Below are positions 7,208-16,257 of a stretch of DNA of 64,000 nt, piece after piece (the first letter of the stretch is position 1; every line of letters begins with the position of its first letter). A model generated the notes under the pieces. That model had not been told where the DNA came from and made no database searches. It saw only the letters and a program-made list of their open reading frames with translations. The DNA is taken from NCBI RefSeq assembly GCF_012935695.1, contig NZ_CP052859.1:2459001-2523000 (forward strand). The letters run 5' to 3'. Made by a program: the position numbers and the translations under genes. The DNA is from Pseudomonas sp. ADAK18 (GTDB lineage Bacteria > Pseudomonadota > Gammaproteobacteria > Pseudomonadales > Pseudomonadaceae).

Positions 7208-10200
7208 TGATACGTTTTTGCCCCAACTGCCAGACCGAACGCTCCCTGGCCGAACTGTTCTGCGAAGGCAGCGTCCACGAGCAGCCATGTGGCTGGGACT
7301 TGTCCAGCGTTGCCATCCAGCAAGCCGGCTGGCGCCCGCAGACGGTGGTAACCGTCGAAGTGGCCGAGCAACAAACCGCCTTGCAGTGCAGTAATGGTCA
7401 CCCGATGGAGGCCGGCGACCTGATGTGCATGGTCTGCGATGCTGAGCCTGCCACGGACGCGCCAGCCGAAGAGGTGCCGGTTGAAACTACCAGCAGCGAA
7501 ACCCTGATCGACGGCTGGCGCCTGCTGCGCCAGATCAGCAGCACCGATGGCGTGCGTGAGCGCTACCAGGCCGAGCAGGTCAGCGACGGCCGTCAGGCGG
7601 TGCTGACCTTGTACCGTGCCGGCTCCGAACCCGACCCCGCGGTCTACGAAGTGCTGCGTCGCCTGCCCCGCGAACATGTGCCAGAAATCATCGCCACGGG
7701 CCGTTGGGACGACCGCGCCTATGAAATCGCCGAAGAACTCACCGGCGGCACCCTGTCCGAGTTGGGCATCGTCGTCACCGACCTGACGGCCGTTGAGCAT
7801 ATCGTGCGTGAACTGGGCCAGGCCCTGCACGCCTTCAGCGAAGCCGGCCTGCGCCACCGTGACCTGCGCCCGGGCACGTTGCTGGTGCGCAGCCGCGAAC
7901 CGCTGGACCTGGTGATCAGCGGTTTCGGTTCGGCACGCTTGTCAGAGTTCGACCTGGACATCGTCTCGCCCCTGGAAACCAGCCGCTACATGGCTCCCGA
8001 AGCCATCGCCGGTGGCGTCGCCGCCGCGTCCGACTGGTGGAGCCTGGGGATGATCCTGTTGGAGCAATTGACCCAAGGCGAGTGCTTTGCCGGGATCAAC
8101 CCCAACGCTTATCTGATTCATGTGCTGGCCAGCGGCGTGCCGTTGCCGGAAGACCTCGACCCGCGTCTCGACCTGCTACTGCGTGGCCTGCTGGCCCGTG
8201 ACCGCCATCAACGCTGGCAGTGGCCGCAGGTCCAGGCCTGGCTGGCCGGTGAAGACGTAACGGCCCCGGCGTCCCATGTCGCCGAACAGGATGACGCTGA
8301 AGGCGCAACTATTGCCCTCGGCACGCGGCGCTTCCGTAAACCGGCGCTGTTTGCCCTTGGCGCTGCTGAAACTGAACACTGGCCGCAAGCGGTGGATCAC
8401 CTGCTGCGCGGGGTGATTGTGACCTGGGCCGAACAGGCCGGGCTGTCACCCAAGCTGCTGGCGGGCCTGCGTCAGGTGGCCCAGCACGATGGCCTTGAAG
8501 ATGACGTACGGCTGATGCTCGCGCTGAAACTGCTGAACCCGGAAATGCCGCTGATCCAGCGCGGCGAAATCGTCACCCCGGGTTGGCTGCTGGAACACCC
8601 ATTGGAAGGCTACCGACTGATCACCGGCCCTGCGCCGGACCTGCTGGAACGTCTTAGCCAACTGGTCAGCGACAGCGGCGAAAACTGGCTATCGCGCCTG
8701 AAAAACCGCGCCGAGCAGGTGCGTCAACGGGCGCTGCACCAAAGCATTGAGCTGGACGAAGAACAACTGCGGATCTACCTGCTTTCCACCTCCCGCGCGC
8801 GCCTCGCCGCGCAATGGGAAGAACGCCAGCGCCTGCTGCCGGACAGCGACCATGCCGGATTACTGTCGTTGTCCGACCGTCGGCTGATCAGCGAAGAAGA
8901 CCTGATCGTGCTGCTGAGCGCTGCCATCGGCCAGTTCCGCTCCGTAGACGGCATTCTCGAAGAGGCTGCGGGCCTCGCCAGGGACGTCGAGGTGCTGCTG
9001 TTTGATCAGGACGCCGCTCGAGCCTTGCTGGCGTTGCCGCGCCAGGACATCTATCGCCAGGTGGACGAGCGCATCACCGGTTTTGCCCGCTGCGGCGTGC
9101 CGGCCGTGGACGAATGGGCGGAACAGTTTCGTCTGGAACGGCGCATGCCCCTGGCCCGCGCACTGGTGTTGCTGGCGGTGCCGGCCGAACAATGGCTGGA
9201 GCCGCAAAAACAGCACTATGTGGCGCAGATCCTCGATTTCTTCGAGAAAAAGGTCTCCAGCGCGGTGATGCGCGGACCGCTGGTGCGTATGAGCATCGGC
9301 AAGACCACCGCCCGGGTTGACCTGCAAGAGTTGCACAGCGAGCGCCGCCCAGCCGCTGCGTTGCTTGATCACCTGCTGCAACGCAATGCCCAGTCGGTGC
9401 CGCTGGACGCGGCGATCTTTGCCGACAATCCCGGCTTGGAGCAGCGCCTTAACAGCCTCAGCCGGCAAAGCTCGCTGTACAAGCGCGACACGGGTATCGA
9501 CGGCCTGTACCTGGGCTTCCCGTTCTTGCTGACCCGCGACCCGCGTGGCACCACCCGTACGCGCATCGCACCGTTGCTGTTATGGCCGGTGAAGTTGCAG
9601 CTGGAAGTGGGCAGCCGTGGCCAGGTGTCACTGGTGTTCGACAGTGAACGCGAAGAAGTGCGCCTCAACCCGGCCCTTGAAGGCATGCTCGGCATCGACG
9701 GCTGCAAAGCTTGGCGCCAGGCCGCCGATGAAGTACTGGGCCGCTCCTCGCTGAAAGCCGCCGATGTGATGGATGCCTTTGGCATGCTCGCCACCAGCCG
9801 CGCCCGAGTGTTGGGCGCCCTGCCCCCGGTGGGCACCGAAGTGGTGGCGTATCAGGATGAACTGGCCTGTGCGGCGGTGTTCTTCCACGTGACCTTTATG
9901 GGGCAAGCGATTGGCGAAGACCTGCGCCAGCTCAAGGCCTTGCCGCCCGGCGGCACCGGCCTGGAAACCGCACTGCGCCTCAATGGCAGCAGCACCGAAG
10001 CACCGGATCAGGAACACGTGCCGGAGTTGCAGCGCTTCTTCACCGTCGCCAGCGACCCCTCCCAGGAAGCCGCCGTACTGCAAGCGCGCATGGCCCCCGG
10101 CTTGCTGGTCGAAGGCCCGCCTGGCACCGGCAAGAGCCAGACCATCGTCAATATGGTGGCCGACGCCATTGGCCGCCAACGCAGCCTGCTGATCGTCTGC

Positions 10201-13200
10201 CAGAAGCACGCGGCCCTGGAAGTGGTGCATAAGCGCCTGGTGGCCGAGGGTTTGAGCAACCGCATCGTTATGCTCAATGACGTCAACCGCGACCGTGAGC
10301 CGGTGATTCGCGGGGTGCGCGAGCAGTTGGAAGAACTGTTCAAAACCGAATTGATTACCCAGCCCTGGCAGCGTCAGCGCGAACGCCTGGCCGCTCGGAT
10401 TGAAGCGCTGGAAGGTGAACTGGATCGCTTCCATCAAAGCCTGCACAAGGTTGATGAGCACAGTGGCTTGAGTTATCGCAGCCTGATCGGTGAGTTGATC
10501 GAACTGGAACGCGGTGAGCCGCCGCTGGAGATTCCGGCCCTGCGCCAACGCCTGGCGGCCCTGGACATCGCCGACCTGACGCGCCTGGAAGAAAACTGCG
10601 CGCCGTTGGCCCGGTTCTGGTTGCCGGCCCGTTACGAAGGTAGCCCGCTGGCCCAGTTGCAGGCCTTCCCCACGGACAAGGCCACTTTGGCTGCGTTCGA
10701 CGACAGCTTCCAGCGCTTCTGCGCCTGTGAAACCGCACGCCTGGACGTTCTGCAAGCCCACCCCGCACCGTTTGAGGTCGACGACCCAGCGCCTTATCGC
10801 GCCTGGCTCGACAGCCATGTGCAAACACTGCTGGCGCTGAATGATGAGCAACGGCAACTGTTGGCCCGCTGGTTACCGCTGTTCCGTGCCGACAGCCAGG
10901 GCGAAAGCCTGATCCAGGAAGTGGCCGGGCTTGAGCGCCAGTTGCAGCAGTGCGCCGCCGATCAGTACAGCCCTGCCTTGTCTTCGCCGTTGTCCGCGCT
11001 GGCCAATGCCGAGTTGCGTACGCTGCAAAACAACGCAGCCAACGTGATCAAGGGCACCTCCTGGCTGGCCCGCCTGAGCCCCGTACGGTTTGTGCGACGC
11101 CGCAAACTGCTGGGATTCATCAGCGAATCCGGCGATGTGGCCGGCGACGAGCGCTTGCCGGCCCTGTTGGCCGCCGCGCAGTTGGAAAGCCAGTGGCGCC
11201 CGTTGCGTGCCGAACTGCAAAAGCTGCATCAACAGCTAGGCCTGCCGGCCATCGCCGCTGACAGTGGTCCGGACCTGCATCGCCAAAGCATTACCGACCT
11301 CAATCGTCTGAACGAAGTGCGCAGCCTTGCCGACGGTCTACGCCAAGCGCCTCGTACTGAACAAGTAGATGCCGCCGTACTGACCGGCGAACGCCAGTCC
11401 TTTGAAACCCTGCTGGCCCAGTACGACGCTGCCTTCATCCGCCACAACGCGCGCCAGAACAGCCTGGAAACCCTCAAGCGCCTGGCCGATTGGCTGGACG
11501 CAGGCTTGGTGCGAGCGCTGCAACACGCCGTCGAACGCAACCAAAGCAACCTGCTGGCCCTGAATCCGCTGACTGCCGCCCTGCCCCACGTCGGCGCCTA
11601 CCAGCAGTTCCGCGCCCGCTCCGGGCAACTGACCGAGGCCGATACCGCCTTGTTCGCCTTGCTGCGTGAATACCAGCCAGCCCTGGAGGCCTACCCGGCC
11701 GAACAGTTGGACGCGGTGGTCCGCCGCCTGCTCAACCGCGAAGCGCGCCTGGGCTGGAAGCGCAACCTGGAACAGCAAAACCCCGAGCTGATGCTGGAGC
11801 ACAGCGAAACCCAGGACAAAATCACCAGCCTCGCCGAGGCCGATACCCAGATGCGCGGGCTCAACCGCCAGTTGCTCAGCGAGGGCATCGACCTCAGCCG
11901 TCTCGGTACGCGTAAGGAATGGGAAGACGTCACCCGCCTCACCGGCAAGCGCTCCCGGCGTTTGCGTGAGTTTATCGAGCTGGGGGCCAATCTTGGCCTG
12001 ATGAGTGTGCGCCCGGTGTGGTTGATGAACCCGGACGTGGCCAGCCGCGTCCTGCCCTTGAAAGCCGGGCTGTTCGACACCGTGATCTACGACGAAGCCT
12101 CGCAGATGCCGGTGGAGTTCGCCTTGCCGACGTTGTATCGCGGTCGCGTCACGGTGGTCAGTGGTGACGAGAAACAAATGCCGCCCACCGCATTTTTCTC
12201 CAGCCGCATTGAAAGCGACGAAGCCGAGCTGTTCGACGGTGACATGCCCGAAGACCAGGCCGATGAAGAACAGCGCGAAGCCTTCGAAGACACCTGGAAC
12301 CGCCGGGAAATCAAAGACTGCCCGGACCTGCTACAACTGGCCCGCAGTTCGCTGCCTGCCACCACCTTGCAGATTCACTATCGTTCGGCCTACCGCGAAC
12401 TCATCGGTTTCTCCAACGCCTCGTTCTACGGCAACCGCCTGAGCATTCCGGTACGTCACCCGCAGGCCAACATCCTCAGTATCAAGCCGCTGGAGCTGAT
12501 CCGCGTCGACGGTGTATACCAGAACCAGACCAACGAGCAGGAAGCCGAACGCGTCGTCGATCACTTGGCCCAGTTGTGGCTCAAGCCATATGCCGAACGC
12601 CCATCCGTGGGCGTCGTGACCTTCAACCGCAAGCAGGCGGACTTGATCGAGGAACGCCTGGAACTGCGTGCCGAGCAGGACGAAGCCTTCCGCGCTGCCT
12701 ACAGCCAGGAACGCGAGCGCAGCGAAGACGGTGAAGACATGTCGGTGTTCGTCAAGAACGTCGAGAACGTGCAGGGGGATGAGCGCGACATCATCGTCTT
12801 TTCCTCGACCTTCGGCCGCAACACCCAAGGCACCTTCCGCCGCAATTTTGGTGTACTGGGGCAGACCGGTGGTGAACGCCGGTTGAACGTAGCGGTAACC
12901 CGGGCGCGCAAGAAGGTGGTCATGATCACCTCGATGCCGATCGGCGATATCTCCGACATGCTCAGTACCCAGCGTCCACCGGCTAGCCCACGGGATTACC
13001 TACAAGGCTACCTGGAATATGCACGGGCCCTCTCCGCCGGCGAGTTCGACACCAGCCACAGTGTGCTGGGCCGCCTGCTGACGGAACGCACGCAAACCCG
13101 CAAGCAACAGGCAACCTTGGGCGACGGCTTCACCGAAGCGGTGGCCGCCTACGTGCAAACCCTCGGCTGGACTGCGGCGCCCGCCAACGAAGGCGATGCC

Positions 13201-13482
13201 TTCGGCCTGGACTTTGCCATCGAGAACCCGCAAACCGGGCTCTACGCTCTGGGCATCGAATGTGACACCCCACGGCATGCGCTGCTAGCCAGGGCGCGTT
13301 CCCGGGAAATCTGGCGCCCGTCGGTACTGCGCCGGGCGATCCCACATATTCACCGGGTTTCGTCCCAGGGCTGGTATCAGGACGTCGAGGGGGAAAAGGC
13401 CCTGCTCAAGGCGGCGATAGAGCAAGCCCTCAAGGTCGTGCAGCCAGTTCAACCGCTGCTGGACGTGGAGCCTGCACAATGA
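7207..13482 (+). CDS. Zn-ribbon/pseudokinase/SF1 helicase/MTES_1575 nuclease fusion
   Basis: A 2091-residue protein. Domains in order: a zinc ribbon (C5, C8, C19, C28), a second one (C61, H65, C74, C77), and a Ser/Thr kinase-like domain (about 99-360) with HRDLRP at 217-222 and APE at 263-265. The glycine loop, the VAIK lysine and the DFG aspartate (S238-G-F-G) are lost. A helical middle region follows, then a DUF4011-like block (KRDTGIDGLYLGFPFL, near 765). The Dna2/NAM7-type SF1 helicase has Walker A GPPGTGKSQ (970-978), DEASQMP (1629), GDEKQMPP, NVQGDERD (about 1855) and NVAVTRARKK. The C-terminal MTES_1575-type REase fold has D2002, E2018 and D2020 in LDFAIE and GIECD. It is cytosolic. 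The closest named idea is the kinase-helicase protein of Mokosh type I, but no PLD nuclease is present. Confidence 0.88.
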   Translation: MIRFCPNCQTERSLAELFCEGSVHEQPCGWDLSSVAIQQAGWRPQTVVTVEVAEQQTALQCSNGHPMEAGDLMCMVCDAEPATDAPAEEVPVETTSSETLIDGWRLLRQISSTDGVRERYQAEQVSDGRQAVLTLYRAGSEPDPAVYEVLRRLPREHVPEIIATGRWDDRAYEIAEELTGGTLSELGIVVTDLTAVEHIVRELGQALHAFSEAGLRHRDLRPGTLLVRSREPLDLVISGFGSARLSEFDLDIVSPLETSRYMAPEAIAGGVAAASDWWSLGMILLEQLTQGECFAGINPNAYLIHVLASGVPLPEDLDPRLDLLLRGLLARDRHQRWQWPQVQAWLAGEDVTAPASHVAEQDDAEGATIALGTRRFRKPALFALGAAETEHWPQAVDHLLRGVIVTWAEQAGLSPKLLAGLRQVAQHDGLEDDVRLMLALKLLNPEMPLIQRGEIVTPGWLLEHPLEGYRLITGPAPDLLERLSQLVSDSGENWLSRLKNRAEQVRQRALHQSIELDEEQLRIYLLSTSRARLAAQWEERQRLLPDSDHAGLLSLSDRRLISEEDLIVLLSAAIGQFRSVDGILEEAAGLARDVEVLLFDQDAARALLALPRQDIYRQVDERITGFARCGVPAVDEWAEQFRLERRMPLARALVLLAVPAEQWLEPQKQHYVAQILDFFEKKVSSAVMRGPLVRMSIGKTTARVDLQELHSERRPAAALLDHLLQRNAQSVPLDAAIFADNPGLEQRLNSLSRQSSLYKRDTGIDGLYLGFPFLLTRDPRGTTRTRIAPLLLWPVKLQLEVGSRGQVSLVFDSEREEVRLNPALEGMLGIDGCKAWRQAADEVLGRSSLKAADVMDAFGMLATSRARVLGALPPVGTEVVAYQDELACAAVFFHVTFMGQAIGEDLRQLKALPPGGTGLETALRLNGSSTEAPDQEHVPELQRFFTVASDPSQEAAVLQARMAPGLLVEGPPGTGKSQTIVNMVADAIGRQRSLLIVCQKHAALEVVHKRLVAEGLSNRIVMLNDVNRDREPVIRGVREQLEELFKTELITQPWQRQRERLAARIEALEGELDRFHQSLHKVDEHSGLSYRSLIGELIELERGEPPLEIPALRQRLAALDIADLTRLEENCAPLARFWLPARYEGSPLAQLQAFPTDKATLAAFDDSFQRFCACETARLDVLQAHPAPFEVDDPAPYRAWLDSHVQTLLALNDEQRQLLARWLPLFRADSQGESLIQEVAGLERQLQQCAADQYSPALSSPLSALANAELRTLQNNAANVIKGTSWLARLSPVRFVRRRKLLGFISESGDVAGDERLPALLAAAQLESQWRPLRAELQKLHQQLGLPAIAADSGPDLHRQSITDLNRLNEVRSLADGLRQAPRTEQVDAAVLTGERQSFETLLAQYDAAFIRHNARQNSLETLKRLADWLDAGLVRALQHAVERNQSNLLALNPLTAALPHVGAYQQFRARSGQLTEADTALFALLREYQPALEAYPAEQLDAVVRRLLNREARLGWKRNLEQQNPELMLEHSETQDKITSLAEADTQMRGLNRQLLSEGIDLSRLGTRKEWEDVTRLTGKRSRRLREFIELGANLGLMSVRPVWLMNPDVASRVLPLKAGLFDTVIYDEASQMPVEFALPTLYRGRVTVVSGDEKQMPPTAFFSSRIESDEAELFDGDMPEDQADEEQREAFEDTWNRREIKDCPDLLQLARSSLPATTLQIHYRSAYRELIGFSNASFYGNRLSIPVRHPQANILSIKPLELIRVDGVYQNQTNEQEAERVVDHLAQLWLKPYAERPSVGVVTFNRKQADLIEERLELRAEQDEAFRAAYSQERERSEDGEDMSVFVKNVENVQGDERDIIVFSSTFGRNTQGTFRRNFGVLGQTGGERRLNVAVTRARKKVVMITSMPIGDISDMLSTQRPPASPRDYLQGYLEYARALSAGEFDTSHSVLGRLLTERTQTRKQQATLGDGFTEAVAAYVQTLGWTAAPANEGDAFGLDFAIENPQTGLYALGIECDTPRHALLARARSREIWRPSVLRRAIPHIHRVSSQGWYQDVEGEKALLKAAIEQALKVVQPVQPLLDVEPAQ

Positions 13483-14825
13483 GCGGCCCTAAAGTGGTGC
13501 GGATCGTCACCCGCGAAGAAATCATCGCGATTTGCCAGGGGCATCTGAATCGCCTGGAAAAGGCCGTGGCTCGCTGGGAAGCCCAAGGGATGAAGATCGG
13601 TGAGTTGAGCGACAGTGAGCGCGCGGCCACTCACGCCCGGCGTGATCAGTTGCGCCAGTTACTGGCCGACGACCAGTTACTGGAGCTGCAAAAGCGTGTG
13701 CCGATCGAAATCGAGTTCCTGTCCCGGGATATGGCACAGCGCGAAGAGCAGGCGGTGAGCAAGGCCATTAACGTCCGCCAGCAGCAACGCAACCTGCGGG
13801 AGAGCGCCGCAACGCTGGCCAAGGCCCTGGAAGGCAAGAACGCAGCACCTGCCCTGCTCGACCAATTGCATGAAGTAAGCGCCGGTAAGCTGGCGGACCA
13901 AGCCCAGGCCTTGCTGGCCCAAGGGTTTGCCCTGCTGAGTGCAGCGCCTCAGGCTGAACAGCTGACAGAGCGCCAACGGCAATTGGCCCAGCAGTTGAAA
14001 ACCGGCGAGCCCGTTATTCAGTTCAGTCAGTGGCTGGCCGACCAAGCGCGGCAAACCGTGCGCGACCCGCGACTGGAGCGGATCGATCAACATATCGCCC
14101 GCCTGCAAACCCTGGACGGCCCGGCGATTGCTGCGCCTTTCCTGCTGCAACTGAGCCGCCTGGAAAACGAAACGCGTGAAACCCAACGCAATCTGCTGCT
14201 GGACAGCCTGGTATTGGACCTGGCCCAGGCCACCCTGACGCATCAACAGCGTCGCCTGGCCTTTGAGCAGTTGCAGTTGTTGGCGGCAGAAGTCGCGGCA
14301 TTAGGCGCAGCGAACAACGCTGAACTGTTGGAGCAGGTGGCTGCCAGCGAAGCTGATAGGGACCTGGCCACCCTTGCGCAACTGACGGAACAGTGCCAGG
14401 CGCAGATTGCCCTTGAACTGCGACAACGCGCGGCCCTGGCCCGGCGTCAGGCCGTGCTGGAGGGGTTGGGCAGCCTGGGTTATGAAGTACGCGAGGGCAT
14501 GGCCACCGCGTGGGCCAACGAGGGTCGGGTGGTATTGCGCAAAACGGCGACACCGGGAGTTGGGGTGGAAGTCGGCGGCAATGCCGAAAGTGGCCGCCTG
14601 CAAGTGCGCGCCGTGGCCCTCAGTGCAGACCATGACGCCCGTCGGGACCGCGACATCGAGACGATCTGGTGCGGCGAGTTCCAGCGTCTGCAGGCATTGC
14701 TGGCGTCCCGGGGCGATGACCTGAGTATCGAGCGAGCATTGGCGGTAGGAGAGGTGCCGCTCAAGGTCGTCGCTTTGGATGCGTCTGTAGTACCACGAGA
14801 AGTTGCACAGCACAGAACGCTCTAG
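13479..14825 (+). CDS. Coiled-coil protein, fourth gene of the operon
   Basis: A 448-residue protein with no enzyme motif that I recognise. It starts MSGPKVVRIVTREEI, then is almost wholly alpha-helical: long Gln, Leu, Ala and Glu rich segments with heptad character run from about residue 15 to 330. A compact C-terminal part (about 330-430, around EGLGSLGYEVREGMATAW and VVLRKTATPGVGVEV) looks like a small beta-containing domain. The ATGA overlap with the helicase gene shows translational coupling. Such a protein could be a scaffold or adaptor for the ATPase and helicase-nuclease. No signal peptide or membrane helix is present. Confidence 0.75.
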   Translation: MSGPKVVRIVTREEIIAICQGHLNRLEKAVARWEAQGMKIGELSDSERAATHARRDQLRQLLADDQLLELQKRVPIEIEFLSRDMAQREEQAVSKAINVRQQQRNLRESAATLAKALEGKNAAPALLDQLHEVSAGKLADQAQALLAQGFALLSAAPQAEQLTERQRQLAQQLKTGEPVIQFSQWLADQARQTVRDPRLERIDQHIARLQTLDGPAIAAPFLLQLSRLENETRETQRNLLLDSLVLDLAQATLTHQQRRLAFEQLQLLAAEVAALGAANNAELLEQVAASEADRDLATLAQLTEQCQAQIALELRQRAALARRQAVLEGLGSLGYEVREGMATAWANEGRVVLRKTATPGVGVEVGGNAESGRLQVRAVALSADHDARRDRDIETIWCGEFQRLQALLASRGDDLSIERALAVGEVPLKVVALDASVVPREVAQHRTL

Positions 14826-14941
14826 TTCGGGCTGCAACAAGGCATTCACAGATAGGGGTTACAGTGTGAAAAGGCTCTTGTTCGCCAATCTAGCGATGTT
14901 TTAGCTGAACACTAGCTGTCTGCTCGCAAAATAAACGAGTT

Positions 14942-14970
14942 TTTCATCTGCGTTTCATATTCGTTATACA
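14942..14970 (+). promoter_or_regulatory. TTTCAT-N5-TTTCAT box and -10 of arn promoter
   Basis: TTTCATctgcgTTTCAT (14942-14958) is a perfect hexamer direct repeat with an 11-base period, the layout bound by OmpR-family regulators such as PmrA, PhoP, ColR or ParR. TATACA at 14965-14970 fits a sigma-70 -10 element, and the first repeat stands 17 bases upstream, in the -35 position. The regulator itself is not in the window, and the hexamer is not a textbook PmrA or PhoP site. Confidence 0.45.
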
Positions 14971-15114
14971 TTTTTGCGCTTAATCTTGGCCGCGGGATTT
15001 GAGAACTAACCGCATCTTGATGACTAACCTGTTGATTCAGCTTTACCTTTGAGTTTTTTCGGCTTTACTCTTGATACTCACGGAAGGCTCTACCAGACCC
15101 ACCAGGAACCGCTC

Positions 15115-15144
15115 ATGACTGTCATGAAACCTCTCGATATTTAA
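15115..15144 (+). CDS. Possible leader peptide upstream of arnC
   Basis: A 9-codon ORF (MTVMKPLDI, stop TAA) with AGGA seven bases before its ATG, inside the arn leader. It could be a regulatory leader peptide or chance. No attenuator structure was worked out. Confidence 0.2.
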   Translation: MTVMKPLDI

Positions 15145-15222
15145 TCGGCACTGGTTATTAACGGCTGTTGATTGTCCTTGTTCTCAAGCTCTAACTTGCT
15201 CTAAACCCGAGGTAATGAATCT

Positions 15223-16257
15223 TTGAAACCCTACCCAATTCATTGCGTGTCGATCGTTATCCCGGTCTACAACGAAGAACAGAGCCTGCCTGAACTGCTG
15301 CGGCGCACCAGCGCGGCCTGCAAGCAGTTGGCTTATGAATACGAAATCATCCTGGTGGACGACGGTAGTCGCGACACTTCCGCCCAACTGCTGGAAGACG
15401 CTGCTGCCGAACCCGACAGCAACGTGGTGGCGGTGATCCTCAACCGTAACTACGGTCAACACGCCGCCATCATGGCGGGCTTCGAGCACTGCCGCGGTGA
15501 CGTGGTGATTACCCTCGACGCCGACCTGCAAAACCCGCCGGAAGAAATCCCGCGCCTGGTCGAGCAAGCCGCCCTGGGCTACGACGTGGTCGCCACCGTA
15601 CGCAACAACCGCCAGGACTCGGCCTTCCGCCGCTGGCCTTCGCGCCTGATCAACCTGGCTGTACAGCGCTCCACCGGCGTGGCCATGAGTGACTACGGCT
15701 GCATGCTGCGCGCTTACCGCCGCACCATCGTCGACGCGATGCTGGCCTGCCGCGAGCGCAGCACCTTTATCCCGATCCTGGCCAACAGCTTCGCCCGCCA
15801 CACCACGGAAATCCTGGTGCATCACGCCGAGCGTGAACACGGTGAGTCCAAATACAGCCCGATGCGCCTGATCAGCCTGATGTTCGACCTGCTGACCTGC
15901 ATGACCACCACGCCCTTGCGCCTGCTGAGCATCGTTGGTTTCAGCCTCGCGGCCCTGGGCATGCTCTTCGCCTTTGCGCTGATCGTGATGCGCCTGGCCT
16001 TCGGTGCCGGCTGGGCCGGTGACGGTACCTTTGTACTGTTCGCCGTATTGTTCGTGTTTACCGGTGGCCAGTTCATCGGCATGGGCCTTCTGGGTGAATA
16101 CCTGGGCCGCATGTACAGTGACGTGCGCGCACGTCCACGGTTCTTTATTGAAAAAGTGCTGCGCAACCAACCGGCAGCACCGGCTCCTACCGTCATTGTC
16201 GACGGCCTGAGCTCCTCTCATACTTCCACTTCTCCTTCCGATCAGGTTTCGTCATGA
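15223..16257 (+). CDS. arnC: ArnC, undecaprenyl-P 4-deoxy-4-formamido-L-Ara transferase
   Basis: A 344-residue GT2 glycosyltransferase that moves the formamido sugar from UDP onto undecaprenyl phosphate at the inner membrane face, the first lipid-linked step in making L-Ara4N for lipid A. The GT-A part has [15 protein letters not shown] and LVDDGSRD, and the metal site DADLQNPP. Two C-terminal membrane helices (about 235-265 and 270-300) anchor it. The TTG start at 15223 ([13 protein letters not shown]) is preceded by GAGG about ten bases upstream and matches the length of ArnC homologues. It is here the first gene of the operon. arnB, which makes the amino sugar nucleotide, is not upstream. 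It overlaps arnA by ATGA. Confidence 0.95.
   Translation: MKPYPIHCVSIVIPVYNEEQSLPELLRRTSAACKQLAYEYEIILVDDGSRDTSAQLLEDAAAEPDSNVVAVILNRNYGQHAAIMAGFEHCRGDVVITLDADLQNPPEEIPRLVEQAALGYDVVATVRNNRQDSAFRRWPSRLINLAVQRSTGVAMSDYGCMLRAYRRTIVDAMLACRERSTFIPILANSFARHTTEILVHHAEREHGESKYSPMRLISLMFDLLTCMTTTPLRLLSIVGFSLAALGMLFAFALIVMRLAFGAGWAGDGTFVLFAVLFVFTGGQFIGMGLLGEYLGRMYSDVRARPRFFIEKVLRNQPAAPAPTVIVDGLSSSHTSTSPSDQVSS

Larger units (their letters stand above)
14826..15222 (+). other. Long arn leader/promoter region, no full gene
   Basis: This 397-base gap is AT-richer than its neighbours. It contains a TTTCAT direct repeat with a possible -10 (14942-14970) and a possible 9-codon leader ORF (15115-15144). No remnant of arnB, which normally precedes arnC, was recognised in any frame. 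No clear terminator follows the coiled-coil gene, so read-through into arnC is not excluded. Confidence 0.6.

Noticed and set aside
9628..10857. Long antisense frames over the helicase gene (also 11338-12177)
   Set aside because: Shadows of the 2091-aa coding frame; no recognisable domains.
7207..13482. Calling the operon a Mokosh system
   Set aside because: A kinase-like domain joined to an SF1 helicase is shared with MkoA, but no PLD nuclease is present and two extra genes (AAA+, radical SAM) are part of the unit.
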